Notes: a model not told the origin generated them from the letters alone. A DNA stretch of 64,000 nucleotides from Schistocerca nitens (GCF_023898315.1 NC_064616.1:703605389-703669388); one strand, 5' to 3'; positions 20,197 to 31,600 are shown, counted from the first letter of the stretch. A program made the numbers and translations.

Positions 20197-23100
20197 CTAC
20201 TCAATGTATGGTTTTACGTTTGACACATGGTGTAGCCCTTTTGATTTCTTCGATCGAAGAGTTTCCACTTCTATGGCGTTTTCATGGGGAATCCTCCTTA
20301 TCCGATACGGGCCGCTAAAGAGATTAAAAAATTTCTTGCAGACACCTGACCGTTTGTTAGACAGCTTGTGTGATCTGATAAGAACTTTTTGTCCTACATG
20401 AAACACTGTTTTTCTCACGTGTTTCTTATACGCCTTGACTCTGGCTTCTGCTGCACGCTTGATGTTGCGTAAAGCTAAGTCAACAATTGCGTTCCGGCGT
20501 AGTCTCGGCTCTAGTGGCCAAGGCACCACCTCTTTGATTTTGCTTGGGGGCTCCTTGTTTTTTAGCACAGTGATTGGCGGAAGCTTTGTTGACGTATTAG
20601 GCAACTCATTAATTATATTCTGAAACCCTTTTAGGTGTATGTCCCACGATCGGTGATCACGACTGCAGTATAACCTACATAATTTTCCTAATTCACGCAT
20701 AATACGCTCACTGGGGTTCGAGCTGGGGTGAAACAGAGATATATATATAGGTTTAATTCTTCTTCTTCGAAGCATCCGCTGCCAGTATTGCGATCTAAAT
20801 TGTGGTCCATTATCCGAGATAACTCTTTTCACGCTCCCAACTTCATGCAGAAACTGCTTTGCAAATGCAGTTGCCACTGCCCTTCCTGTGGCTCGCTTCA
20901 ACGGAGTCAGACACACAAACTTGGAGGTTAGCTCTACCGCTACGAAAACATATGCAAAACCTGATTTAGATCGTATTAGTGGCCCAAATAGATCCACGGC
21001 CGCGAGATCACAAAGTTTGCTAGGTATTATCGGGTGCAAAGATGCAGCATAGGTCACTGTGGCCGCCTTTGCTCGCTGACAAGGTCCGCACACTCTAAGT
21101 ACACCACGAATACGCCGTAGCATGTTATTAAAATAGCATGTCTCTTTCAGTTTTTCACAACATTTCTGTGCTCCGAAGTGACCATAACTCAAGTGTATGT
21201 ACCATATAATTTTGTTTACGAGTTCCTCCGGAATCACCAACACCCATCTGGAGTCGTCGGGGGCTCGTTTCTTGAATAATATTCTGTTGCGGACTAAGTA
21301 GTACTGGCGTATTCCTACATTCTCCTTGTCCTCCCACTTCTTCTTTATATCTTTCAATACTGCGTCCTTATCCTGTTCGTCCGCTATACTCCCTAAAGAG
21401 GTGGTAACAAAATTCTCGAACGCTACATTCTGTAAGTATAGGATGCTAAAATTATTTTCACCGAGTTCCCTTTCTTCTGTGTGAACCAAACCTATAGGAA
21501 TGCGCGATAAAGCGTCAGCAATTACATTTTTCTGTCCAGGAATGTATTCTACAGTGAAGTTATATTCCTGTAGGTATAGTGCCCAGCGTCCTAGTCTCCC
21601 ATGCGTGATTTTTGTGCTCATCAGAAATTGGAGTGCACGATGGTCAGTGTACACCTTGGTGGTCCTTCCAAATAAAAAATACCTAAATTTTGAGAATGCC
21701 CAAACTATCGCGAGTGCTTCGAGTTCCGTCACGGAATAATTTTTTTCACATCGTGAGAGTACCCTGCTCCCAAACGAGATTGTTTTCCAAGTTGTAATAT
21801 CATCATTTCCTTCCGTTTGAAACAGTACCGCACCTAATCCTGACAAGGAACTGTCCGTCATTAAACAGAATTCTTGTGTCAGGTCGGGATGCACGAGGAT
21901 GGGAGCCTCTACCAATGCCTTTTTTAATTTATAAAATTCATCCTGTGCCTCTTGATCCCAGACCCACAAAGCGTTCTTCCCTGTTAGGCCACATAGACGG
22001 GGTGTACCAAGTACACTAAAATTTATAAATCGCTTATAAAAATTACACAGGCCTAAGAATGCTCGCAACTGTTTTTTATTTGTCGGCATTGCACACTCCG
22101 CTATCGCCGCAATTTTCTCCGGGTCAGGTTGTATTCCATTTGCTGAGACAATATGGCCTAAGAATTTTATGTTCTCTCGTCCGAACTGTGACTTATCTAA
22201 GTTGACTGTTACACCTGCCTTCTCAAAAACATCCAGTAGTCTGTTCAGAACGTCATTATGGTCCTCCCACGACTTTTCCGCAATTAATATGTCATCCACG
22301 TAAATTGTCACTCGCTGTTTCAAATCATCAGGTAAAATGCTATTTAATCCCCTTATAAAAGCAGCTGATGAGACGTTTAGTCCGAACGGGAGACGCCGGA
22401 ATTGGAAACAATTTCCGTAACACAGGAACGCTGTATATAATCTGCAAGATGGGTGTAGCACGATTTGCCAAAAACTCGAACGGAGGTCGACAGATGATAG
22501 TACCTTTACCCCGTGGAAACGTTGTAAGAGTTCCTCAAGGCTCTCAGGCCTGTCCGTTTCCGACATGATAATTGTGTTTATCTGTCTCGAGTCTAGCACC
22601 AAACGAACTGAGTTGTCGCGTTTTGGCACGACAAGCAAAGGTGAGTTGTACGAGCTTACTGCCCGCTCAATTATTCCTTGTTCTAACATCTTGTTTATTT
22701 CCTCCTCCACCTGTGCTTTATACGCCACGGGAATAGGGTATGGTCTAACAGAAAACTTCTGATGGTCACGTACTCTGAATTGGTACATAAAACCCTTAAT
22801 GGCCCCCGGAGTCTCAGAAAATACCCGTTCATGATTCCTAAGTAGGCAATATAATTTTTCCTTTTCCCTGTCCGTGGTTCTGACACCCGCGATGCTCTTT
22901 CTCAGTGCATCAGCAAAAGCAACATCTTTCCCCTGCTCACCAGACATAGAGCACGACTCACTTACATAGTTCACGAGTAGCTCCAGTTTGGGTTGCGACT
23001 CGGTTTGAGCTTGAAATTTTAGGCAACTAATTTCTGATTCGGCACGTAATATGCATTCATCAAATACTAAATTAATTTGCTGATCCCCAACTTGAACTGT

Positions 23101-23532
23101 CATTACTCCTCCACCCATGTCAATTACCGCATGGTGGGTATTCATGAAGTCATTGCCTAAAATCATTGCCACATTCAGCATTGGGAGCACATAGAAATTG
23201 TACTCAAACTCTCTTCCCTGGCAGGTAAAATTAAGCCGAGTCTGCCTTCGGATTTCTACGCTCTTACCGTAGATTGCGCCCTTCACCTTTATTCCTCGCA
23301 CTTGAAAAACGGGCCAAGTCCCAGTCCCTTCGCATTTTTGAAATGCTGCCTCGCTCACTATCGAGAAAGGGCTTCCAGTGTCAATGATACACTTAAAACA
23401 TATTTCGTTTACTGCAACTGTCACGACTGGATTTATTCCCGAAATTTTAGCACTCGTAGTTTCTTGCAACAGATCCTCTCTAATATCTTCCCTCTCTATA
23501 TACCTTATGCACTCCTTTGCCATGTCGTTCAT
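20197..23532 (-). CDS. pol: Gypsy pol polyprotein: protease, reverse transcriptase, RNase H, integrase
   Basis: 1,111 codons if started at ATG 23530-23532, though it is probably made by read-through from gag, which is in the same frame. Order: aspartic protease (DTGSP at about 51-55), reverse transcriptase (LPFGLNVSSAAF, YVDD at 411-414), RNase H (LMTDSSLSGLGAVL, TDHRAL), zinc-binding HHCC region (HLSYGHFGAQKC...CGPC), and integrase core (AVDLFGPL, ISDNGPQF). PR-RT-RH-IN order and the motifs place it in Ty3/Gypsy (Metaviridae). There is no chromodomain; it ends VSNVKPYIE. The frame is intact, in keeping with the near-identical LTRs and a recent insertion. Confidence 0.96.
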   Translation of the reverse strand: MNDMAKECIRYIEREDIREDLLQETTSAKISGINPVVTVAVNEICFKCIIDTGSPFSIVSEAAFQKCEGTGTWPVFQVRGIKVKGAIYGKSVEIRRQTRLNFTCQGREFEYNFYVLPMLNVAMILGNDFMNTHHAVIDMGGGVMTVQVGDQQINLVFDECILRAESEISCLKFQAQTESQPKLELLVNYVSESCSMSGEQGKDVAFADALRKSIAGVRTTDREKEKLYCLLRNHERVFSETPGAIKGFMYQFRVRDHQKFSVRPYPIPVAYKAQVEEEINKMLEQGIIERAVSSYNSPLLVVPKRDNSVRLVLDSRQINTIIMSETDRPESLEELLQRFHGVKVLSSVDLRSSFWQIVLHPSCRLYTAFLCYGNCFQFRRLPFGLNVSSAAFIRGLNSILPDDLKQRVTIYVDDILIAEKSWEDHNDVLNRLLDVFEKAGVTVNLDKSQFGRENIKFLGHIVSANGIQPDPEKIAAIAECAMPTNKKQLRAFLGLCNFYKRFINFSVLGTPRLCGLTGKNALWVWDQEAQDEFYKLKKALVEAPILVHPDLTQEFCLMTDSSLSGLGAVLFQTEGNDDITTWKTISFGSRVLSRCEKNYSVTELEALAIVWAFSKFRYFLFGRTTKVYTDHRALQFLMSTKITHGRLGRWALYLQEYNFTVEYIPGQKNVIADALSRIPIGLVHTEERELGENNFSILYLQNVAFENFVTTSLGSIADEQDKDAVLKDIKKKWEDKENVGIRQYYLVRNRILFKKRAPDDSRWVLVIPEELVNKIIWYIHLSYGHFGAQKCCEKLKETCYFNNMLRRIRGVLRVCGPCQRAKAATVTYAASLHPIIPSKLCDLAAVDLFGPLIRSKSGFAYVFVAVELTSKFVCLTPLKRATGRAVATAFAKQFLHEVGSVKRVISDNGPQFRSQYWQRMLRRRRIKPIYISLFHPSSNPSERIMRELGKLCRLYCSRDHRSWDIHLKGFQNIINELPNTSTKLPPITVLKNKEPPSKIKEVVPWPLEPRLRRNAIVDLALRNIKRAAEARVKAYKKHVRKTVFHVGQKVLIRSHKLSNKRSGVCKKFFNLFSGPYRIRRIPHENAIEVETLRSKKSKGLHHVSNVKPYIE

Positions 23533-23568
23533 TGGTTCCGATTGGGCGCCTTCTGCGCTGATCGTTTG

Positions 23569-25650
23569 TCATTGCCGGTTTTGTTCATTTCCATTTGCTG
23601 GATTATGTCTAGGGTTAGCTGGCCGAATTTCAACATCATGAGGTGCTCCGCCTATAGTCCTATTCCCACCGTGTTCACCGTAGTATCGATTCTGGTTGCC
23701 GTAACTGTTCCGTTCACGATTCTGTCCACGTCCTCGATCATTTCTGTTGCTCCACCTGTGTTCGCGACTGTTACCCCAGTTTCTATACGGCCTGTCCCGA
23801 TTAGTGTTTCGTTCGCGTCGCGACGACCAGTCACGCCGTTGATTAGTAATACGGCCACGACTGCGATCGCGCTGCTGTGCCCCGTAATAACTTTGTGCCT
23901 GATTAGGCGGGCATTCTGGTGTATTGTATTCCAACTCTTGGAGAAGCGTTTTAAACGTTTCCACGTCCTCTTTGCATCGTCCCGCAAGAATGACGTGCCG
24001 CAAGTGCATCGGCAATTTGGTGATGCATATCCTAATTAGTTCCGCAGGTCCGTATGGGTCGTATAAAAATTGATTTGCCTGCAGCATGTGGTCGAATAGG
24101 CGTGCAGGGCTGCCGAAACCAGACTGGTTCAAATTTGGCAGCATAATTATGCCATGTTTGACCCTATCTTGTGCCGCTTCCGACCAATAGGCGGACAGAA
24201 AGGCTTGTCGAAACTCCCGAGTGGAGTTGCAGTGACGCGCTGCCGACCTCATACGACTCGCCGGTTCGCCTTCCAAATAGCCACACATATACTCTATTTT
24301 ATGTGAACTTGCCCAGTCGGGAGGAAGACAGAACTCAAATTGCTCGAGCCATGCTCGTGGATGTATGCCTTTTTGAGAATTACGGAATATCTCAAATTTT
24401 CTTACCGTAAGGAAATGTTTGAAATCAAATCCCCGCATTTCCTCCTGGCGAGGCCCTTGAATGTTTCTATTTGTCTCATGTCTGCCCCTTAAATTACATT
24501 CTTCCCTGTCGTCACAATCTCCCTCGTGGCCGGAGTCCCTCTCTGCACTGTTCGTACGGCTATTTTTATTGCTATTGGCGAGTTCGGAATCACACGCCAT
24601 GCGGTTTTCCAGATGCGCCACGCGTTCTTGTAAATCGCCTGTTACAGCTTTGTGCTGTCTGTTTACTTCAAACTGTCCCTTCTGGAATTTAAGAAGCGAA
24701 CGCACTTCTTCGGTCTCTGCGGCCGCTACCTGTGTGATATTGTTCTCGCTTTCCGTCAGCTTCATCGTGCCTACAATGTCCGCTAATGCCGCGATCTTCT
24801 CATCTATTTGTCTCTTGTCCTCCGCCCCAGTCTGCTTCAATTGTTCGACCTGCTGTTCCAACGCGTGGATCGCTAAACTGTTGTCCGCTATTGTGTTGCT
24901 AACGGCCGTGGGACAATGCGTTTCAGCCTCTTGGACCCTCGACAGTACCTGCTGACGATCTCTTTGGCATTGTTCTCTCAGCTTTTGGAAATTCCTAAGT
25001 AGCCGTTCTTCGCTTTCTTTAGATTCGGCCTCGCCACACCGCTTGCTCTGTTCTAGGGCTTGCAGACGGTCATCGATTTGTTCAAATGTACGGCCTAATT
25101 CTTTCATAATGTCACTTTTTATTTCACTTGCCAGATTGTTTATTCTTTGTGAGATATCATCGGACACTCTCTGCATCGACTTGTCAACTTTATTTGTCTG
25201 CTGGATTAATTTTTCGTCTATTTGTTCGCCTAGCTCGCGGATCGATTTTTCGGATTCTTTTTGTTCTCGGAACAATTTTTCTGATAATTCTTTTTGTTCT
25301 CGGAACGATTTTTCTGATGCTTCCTTTTGTTCTCGGAACGATTTTTCTGATGCTTCTTTTTGTTCTCGGAACGATTTTTCTGATGCTTCTTTTTGTTCTC
25401 GGAACGATTCTTTATTTTGTTGTAATAAGGCTTTCACGAGTTCTGCCAAATCAATTTGGTTAGTTGGAGGCACATTAATTTGTGGCTCTGATGTGAGGCC
25501 GTTCGTGCTGTTTTGCATTTCGTCTGAAGTATTCCCCATTGCATTTTCGGAACCGCCCGACGCGTTAATATTGGAAATCAAATTATCCCCTTGGTCCATG
25601 TTGCTTAAGTTGTCGGACCGCTTACTTTTAGCTTGGTTACGTGTCAGCAT
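23569..25650 (-). CDS. gag: Gypsy Gag with coiled-coil repeats and an Arg/Asn-rich tail
   Basis: 693 codons from ATG 25648-25650. The N-terminal third carries tandem copies of an 11-residue unit FREQKEASEKS (DNA about 25258-25413, 33-bp period) within a long predicted coiled coil. A capsid-like region follows (WLEQFEFCLP...MCGYLEGEPASRM). The nucleocapsid part has no CCHC knuckle but is rich in Arg, Asn and Gly. The single UGA stop at 23569-23571 is followed by C and leads in the same frame, after 12 sense codons, to the pol ATG. That arrangement suggests stop read-through for Gag-Pol. Confidence 0.93.
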   Translation of the reverse strand: MLTRNQAKSKRSDNLSNMDQGDNLISNINASGGSENAMGNTSDEMQNSTNGLTSEPQINVPPTNQIDLAELVKALLQQNKESFREQKEASEKSFREQKEASEKSFREQKEASEKSFREQKELSEKLFREQKESEKSIRELGEQIDEKLIQQTNKVDKSMQRVSDDISQRINNLASEIKSDIMKELGRTFEQIDDRLQALEQSKRCGEAESKESEERLLRNFQKLREQCQRDRQQVLSRVQEAETHCPTAVSNTIADNSLAIHALEQQVEQLKQTGAEDKRQIDEKIAALADIVGTMKLTESENNITQVAAAETEEVRSLLKFQKGQFEVNRQHKAVTGDLQERVAHLENRMACDSELANSNKNSRTNSAERDSGHEGDCDDREECNLRGRHETNRNIQGPRQEEMRGFDFKHFLTVRKFEIFRNSQKGIHPRAWLEQFEFCLPPDWASSHKIEYMCGYLEGEPASRMRSAARHCNSTREFRQAFLSAYWSEAAQDRVKHGIIMLPNLNQSGFGSPARLFDHMLQANQFLYDPYGPAELIRICITKLPMHLRHVILAGRCKEDVETFKTLLQELEYNTPECPPNQAQSYYGAQQRDRSRGRITNQRRDWSSRRERNTNRDRPYRNWGNSREHRWSNRNDRGRGQNRERNSYGNQNRYYGEHGGNRTIGGAPHDVEIRPANPRHNPANGNEQNRQ
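25258..25413 (-). repeat. 33-bp tandem repeat within gag
   Basis: About five copies of a unit around TTGTTCTCGGAACGATTTTT encode the repeated FREQKEASEKS heptad-like block. The inner copies are nearly identical, which suggests recent unequal exchange or slippage. Confidence 0.85.
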
Positions 25651-26014
25651 TAGTGCAATTCACACCCAGTACGCAACACACTAATCACAATAAATGTGTC
25701 CCCCAAAAATTACGACAGTCACACGAAAGATACCCAACCTAGTACGCACTTTTTCATACGCAAAACAAATTTTTATCTTTGTTCGAAACAGTGGAATTTA
25801 CAAGCGAGAAAAAAAAACACACACACACATATAAAACACACAAATATAGAAAACAAAACAAGACAGACAACGCAACGCCGATCAACAACGCCGTTAATCT
25901 TTTGAACGTCTGCTCGGAAACAACGCAAAAGTTGTTTGAGCGCTGTAGGGAAAAAATTAAGATTATACAACGCTTGCAATCTAACGTCTCAGAGATTCCA
26001 GAGTCTAGCGGAAT

Positions 26015-26032
26015 CACAGAACAGGGTCGCCA
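26015..26032 (-). other. Gypsy primer binding site
   Basis: Minus-strand TGGCGACCCTGTTCTGTG starts directly after the CA end of the 5' LTR. TGG is the complement of a tRNA's CCA end; TGGCGACC-type sites occur in some insect Gypsy elements. The exact tRNA is not determined. Confidence 0.75.
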
Positions 26033-27759
26033 TGTGAAAGATTGTAACTGTAATTTGCTTTGCTGAATTGGGTAAGATTGTGACTTGAATTTGGTATGCT
26101 GAGATCGGGTGCTAATTAGACCATGAAAGCGGGTTACAAGCCGTTGAGCTGTCTGGGGAGAGGTTAACCGTGCGTTTACTGGGCCACTGTTTCACGACTG
26201 GGTAACTAGTCTAGGTTTACCACATTACCAATCAGACTATCATTGATTATAATCTTTTTACAGTCATACAACAACCGGTAATATATCTATATAAAAGGAG
26301 AATTTAAATAAAAAGAAAGAAATCAGTTTATATTTGCAAATTTATTTTAGAGATTGTTCATTGAAATTTCAGCATATTATACGTGAGTTATACTTGAGCT
26401 GGTGCCTTATTTACGATTGTGAAACTGTGAAATTGGAATATTACGGAACACATAAAATATGGAGTCAAGATTGGGAGACTGGATACAACACTGCATTCAT
26501 AAAACAACACACAAAGAACATTGAAACACATGCAACAGAAAGTTAACCACAACCAATAGATTCAAATTTTCAGTTAAAGAAATTATTTTCGTAGCACAAT
26601 CCTGTCCGTCTTGTAATTACCCTTCACGTGGTCAACTTGGTTTACAGAAAGCGTATAACTCCGCAATAATTTTGATAATAAAAATAAATTAGATCAAAAA
26701 GCAAATTACAAAACAAAAACCTCGAACTGGTTACTAACGTCTTACTATTAACCTGATGGGTCAAACAGTTATATAAGCACGTGGTACTGGTCTCACAAAG
26801 TACACGCCACGTGGGTTGAACATAAAGAAAAGTTGGTATATTCAAAATCTTTTCAAGACGATACGTTATAATCACACAAGCATTTGCATTTAAGATTGAT
26901 CTTACTTAGAGTTACTGACCAACACGTGGTTCCACTTTACTCACAAAGTAGTAACAAAGCAACTACCGCAAATTAATCTGAACTGGACACGAGAATCACA
27001 CTCCGCTGCAATTAAAGATAACCTTAGCTATTTTAAAGCTAACCCGAAATAAAATGATTAAATTCTCAGTTAAGCTGAACTTAACAAATCCATTGTCCTA
27101 TGGACTTAACAGACACGCGCTTAGCCGGAGATCTTACCACTTCAGACGCTCGCTACCGCCAGACTGCTACTGCTGGACTGCCCTGCGCTACTACTGGACT
27201 CCAAGTGCCGACTACCACTGAACTACCCAGCGTGCTCCTGAGAGTCGCTCACAAAGACAAACGGAAGGCGCCAGAGGGGCAGCTTCCTATACCAACATGA
27301 CAGGGGACGGACCGGACCATACTAAGAATGGAAACCTCTCTGCTTTTAGGAACCGTAGCTACCTGTTTCAACGTTGGTCCTACTGTTCTCTAGCAGACAG
27401 CCTTGTCTGCTACCCTCAAGCATGCAGCTACAAACACATTTGATCATTCATCCTCTCACACAGAAGGGAAGGGGGATGACAGTATCTTATCATACACAGT
27501 ATATAAAAGAAAGCGGATGTAGGTTCCGTATGAGACTGTGTGACATGAATTACATATAAGAATTACATATAAACTGTGCTTTAAAGTGTAGTAGTGTGAG
27601 AGATCGTTCTTGTTTACGTGTAAAAGTAGCACGTTCCACTACTCAGTCTCCTCCCAGATAGTCAGAAACGCCACAGTAAATTTAGAAGAGGAATTTATTC
27701 CTTAAAAGACAACAAATTTGAGAAATTAAACATGAAAGGAATCCAACAGAGACCTTTCA
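26033..27759 (-). repeat. 5' LTR of the Gypsy element
   Basis: 1,727 bp, same length and sequence as 14631-16357 as far as I compared. It carries the element's own promoter for minus-strand transcription into gag at 25650; the 5' leader is about 382 bp. Confidence 0.96.
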
Positions 27760-27814
27760 AGTGTTAGTGACTAATTTAAGTGATGGTTGTGAATGTGTAC
27801 TGCAAGTTCATAAC

Positions 27815-28024
27815 ATGGAGGCCTCTTTCAGTGCACTGAATTGTTCACTCGATTCATTGCTAAAAGAGAACAGTGACTGCAAAACATTAGTGTATTCAAA
27901 AAATCTGCTGTGTCCACTCGTCCTAAATATGCTAGAACAAATTATTATTATTCATAAAGATGTTGAAATGCTACGATTGGAAGATTATGGATTGGACTGT
28001 GCTAATAAGAAAGAGAAAGGTGCA

Positions 28025-28064
<40 letters not shown>

Positions 28065-28399
28065 ATGATGATGCTTACTTCTTGTTCGAGTGGATTAAAT
28101 CGAAAAATGTTTGTAAACTGCTCTCTCGAATTTATAGGAAACTTACTGTGCAACAGTGTCAAAATCTAAATGCAACTGATTATTACTTATTTCCTAAACA
28201 GTTGTTACCCTCTTTATGTGATCTTTCTCATATATTTCACAGTTTACCACAAGTGTTTCAAAATGATGCTCTCATTTCTAAGTATCAACATTGTTACAAG
28301 CATTATAATGTGAATGCACGTTGTCAAATTGATGGACCACCTCCTATTAAAAAGAATTGTAAAGAGTGCAGAAAGGAAATTTCAGATGAAATAAAATAA
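27815..28399 (+). CDS. Polinton protein of unknown function with Ala and Asp runs
   Basis: 194 codons from ATG 27815 (MEASFSALN); an upstream extension would enter the LTR and is unlikely. A run of Ala followed by nine Asp is encoded by GCT and GAT repeats at 28022-28072, so its length is probably variable. Cys residues recur, with a C-terminal KKNCKECRKE that could bind metal. The C-terminal half (YYLFPKQLLPSLCDLSHIF) looks conserved and folded. I do not recognise the family. Its likely promoter is at 14487, now 13 kb away. AATAAA occurs at 28388 and 28437. It converges on polB. Confidence 0.7.
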
Positions 28400-28670
28400 C
28401 AATTATTGTATGTGTTTTTTTTTTTATTTCACTCAGTAAATAAAGAAAAAAGTTACAATGAATGTATAATGTTTTGCTATTTTCTGTATGCAAATCAGTT
28501 ACAAACTCACATGTACACAATTAGTTACAGATATATTATACAAATCAGTTACAAATTCACATGGAAGTTGTTGTCTGAATGACAGTACTCTGTGAATCTT
28601 TCCTCTCAATATCAAATTATGTTGCAAACTCACATGTACGCAACTTCACACACACACACACACTATAAAA
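28400..28670. other. Convergent intergenic region holding a copy of polB coding sequence
   Basis: Between the stops of the 27815 gene and polB. It has a repeated unit around CAAATCAGTTACAAACTCACATG. At 28561-28629 there is an imperfect 69-bp copy of 29561-29623 from inside polB, with a 3-bp and smaller insertions. A CA run lies at 28648-28664. Confidence 0.8.
28561..28629 (-). repeat. Displaced fragment of polB
   Basis: Reads the same way as polB and corresponds to its codons for about RKIHRVLSFRQLPW. Differences from the gene are one extra TTG and several changes around TTTCCTCTCAATATC. It lies about 1 kb downstream of its source and outside any open frame. Confidence 0.85.
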
Positions 28671-31600
28671 TTAGTCAGACGTTGTCAAGTTTTCTTTGTT
28701 TTTCAGTTGGTAGTGACCCCACGCTAAAGTATTCACCTTATCTGGCAGTATAAAACGTTTATCATCATGTGCAGACAAACCAAGCTTTTGTTGTTTAACA
28801 GTGGATACCACATGACACTTTGATTGAATAATATACTGTACAGAAGTTTTAGCATCTAAATTCAACATACATTCTCGATAATCATCGATGCTCAATGCTT
28901 TAATTGAAGACTGTTTTATACCTTTCGCTCTCTGCATTACACGTAGTGATTCGGTCTCTAGTGCATACATTTTAGCTCTCAGGCCTGTGAACTCAGTAAT
29001 AAGTTCACCGTTTAATTCATCTTTCAATAGTCCAACCTCCTTTTTATTCACAAGTGGAATGTTATATCTGTTATTAACGGGAAAACCTGAAGTATCAAAC
29101 CATTTTTGCACATCACTTTTGATATCCTCATAAATATTTTGAGTTTTAATATGGTAAATTAAACTATCGGTATCAGTGTAACACAGTTTTACATCTTTTA
29201 CAGGGAACTTGTTCAGTATATACCCATAATGAAAGTCAACAAGACGCGTCTTTGAAATGTCTAAAATCGCCATACCTACAGATATAGGCTTGTCAAACAC
29301 TACATTGAGTTTGTCTAATTCAATACCAACTAAATTTTCCTGAAATATAACGCTCCTTTTGAAATTTGGTTTTGCAATCATTGCAGATGCTCCATATTTA
29401 CCATCCCATGAAGTTACCAGTTTTATGTCCCTCATCTTTCGTACATTTTGCATTGTCTTACCAAAGACGCTGTTATTCATTAGCTTAAAAAAATTCTTTT
29501 CAAAATCGTTATTTGCTGCCATACGTTTCTGTGCATTAATATCGATGTATGGTTTCATCCATGGAAGTTGTCTGAATGACAGTACTCTGTGAATCTTTCT
29601 CAATTTCAAATTATGTTGCAAACACTGTTTGAGATTTCTATAATGAATTACATAATTTTTCTTATCATACAAAGTAGAAATTAATTTTTTGGGAGCACTA
29701 GCCTTGCCTACCACACAGCTAGATGGTGGTATCATTTTCTCAGGACATAGTGGTAGATCAGAACGCATATCGTGGATGTTTTCAGGATATTCAAGGTCTA
29801 CTTCCAGAATGTAGCCTATATCAGAGTCATCCGGTATGTTGTTTACGTCAAAAGTTTTAACAATTTCAGCGTTGAGCCAAGAAAAATGTGAAACTGGGAG
29901 GTACTGCATCATTGCCCAACTGTAAAGACTATTAACATCGAGGTAAATAATATAGGATTCATCAGTATTTTCATCATAATTAGACATGAACCTGTTGTTT
30001 GCCACCGCATGTCTACACGAGCAGTGAACAATGCCGCCTCTAATACCTCGTTCGACGAATTGAAGTTGCTCAATGTCTGTGATGAGTTCTAATTCTGCTT
30101 TGGTGGTTTTCAATAATGCATCCCAAGCCAATCCAGGTGAAGTAACATAATGCGCGGGATCTGACTCATAGGTTTTAATGCAGAGATTTCGAAAATTTTC
30201 AAAAACATCGCTTAACAATAACACATCAATTTTTAAATAAAGATCTGAGTATTCCCCCAGTGTCTTGCACTTGAACAAATGCCATGCATTACACGCCCTT
30301 TGATAATCACACTCTGAGACAGTTCTTCCACCAGTCAGCAAACTTTTAAATTCCTGAATCGGAGGTAAGTGTTCTTCTGATAAAACACTCTCATCACTCA
30401 CATACTCATATGGAAATATACCCTTCTGATTGACTAAATAAAATTCACGATCATCAGGAAAGTATTTCCTCATTATCCTGCATTCCTCTGGCTTTAGGTA
30501 AGATGCACACTTTTCTAGCGAGCATGATAAAAAATTAAATGAATCTATAAATCGGAAATTTATGTAGCAGTGCCGGTCTTTACGTGTTACTTGAATGCTC
30601 TTCGTGAAAGATTTGTATTTCTCCATATTCGATGGTAATATAGAAACGCGGCCTGGATTTAATTTAGTTTTCCTCCTCCTCCTCCTCCCGGTCTCATTCA
30701 CTAGTTGCTCGCAAATATTTGTAATTACGAAATGACTATCATAATTGGACAGATTGTGGAATACGACAGGCACTGTAAACAGAGGTCTGTAGTTTACATT
30801 GCAGCTAGCATGCGCTGCACCGCGGTACTCGCCTGTAAAATGGCAATGGTCACGATGCTTCACATCGCCTGCCTCAAAGGCTTCCTTACAAATATGACAG
30901 ATCTGTGCAGAGTGAAAGGCTGATTCTTCCTCTGGGCTTAATATCATCTCTTTATTTTGTAATAAGAAACCATTCACATACTCAGCAATTGCATACAGCT
31001 GTTTCGTGAACCACTGCATGCAATCACGACCGCGATACAACTGAAATTCCGAATAGTCATCATTATAAGTACAATGTATGTAATATGCAATACTAAATGG
31101 TGTATGTAAATGTATTTGATCAGAGTTACTACTTCTACTGCAGCCAGCGACTGGTTGCAGCATGCACTCAGTGTCCGCATATATTATAAAAGGCAGCTTT
31201 AACTTATTTCTGAAATTGGAAAATTTTATATATTTATTGTGCTCATTTGGCATGATAGTGTTGACTGGCTTAAACTGCGCACAGTCACGCAAGTGTGCTT
31301 CTAACTTCTGTTTTGAATGAAAATAAGACAAACAACGGGGGCATATCACGACAGACTTATGATGAGCAGTAATGCTATTATGTGCTAGCTTCGACAAACT
31401 TTTTATATAATAAAAATGATTTATATTTGTATTTTCTAGCTGCAACATTAATAAATTAACATGTTTTTCTCTTTGGTACTTTGTAATATGCAGTGGTATA
31501 ACTCGGATATCTTTCGACCTTTCCCTCGTCCTCCTTGCGCCCTCTCTCTCCTCATCCGCTTCTCCCTCTTCAACAACCATCCACTCATAATCCGAGTACT

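Larger units (their letters stand above)
14631..27759 (-). mobile_element. Full-length Ty3/Gypsy LTR retrotransposon inside the Polinton
   Basis: Two LTRs of equal length (14631-16357 and 26033-27759, 1,727 bp each) start TGTGAAAG and end CCTTTCA on the plus strand. Gag and pol read on the minus strand, so the 5' LTR is the right one. Next to it is a primer binding site starting TGGCGACCC. Between the pol end and the 3' LTR lies 3.8 kb with no env. The insertion splits a Polinton promoter from its gene. The flanks carry no perfect 4-6-bp TSD; AGTGATAG (left) and AGTGTTAG (right) match at 7 of 8 bases. Confidence 0.96.

Noticed and set aside
24461-25684. Plus-strand frames opposite gag
   Set aside because: Cys/Ser-rich antisense shadows created by the repetitive gag sequence.
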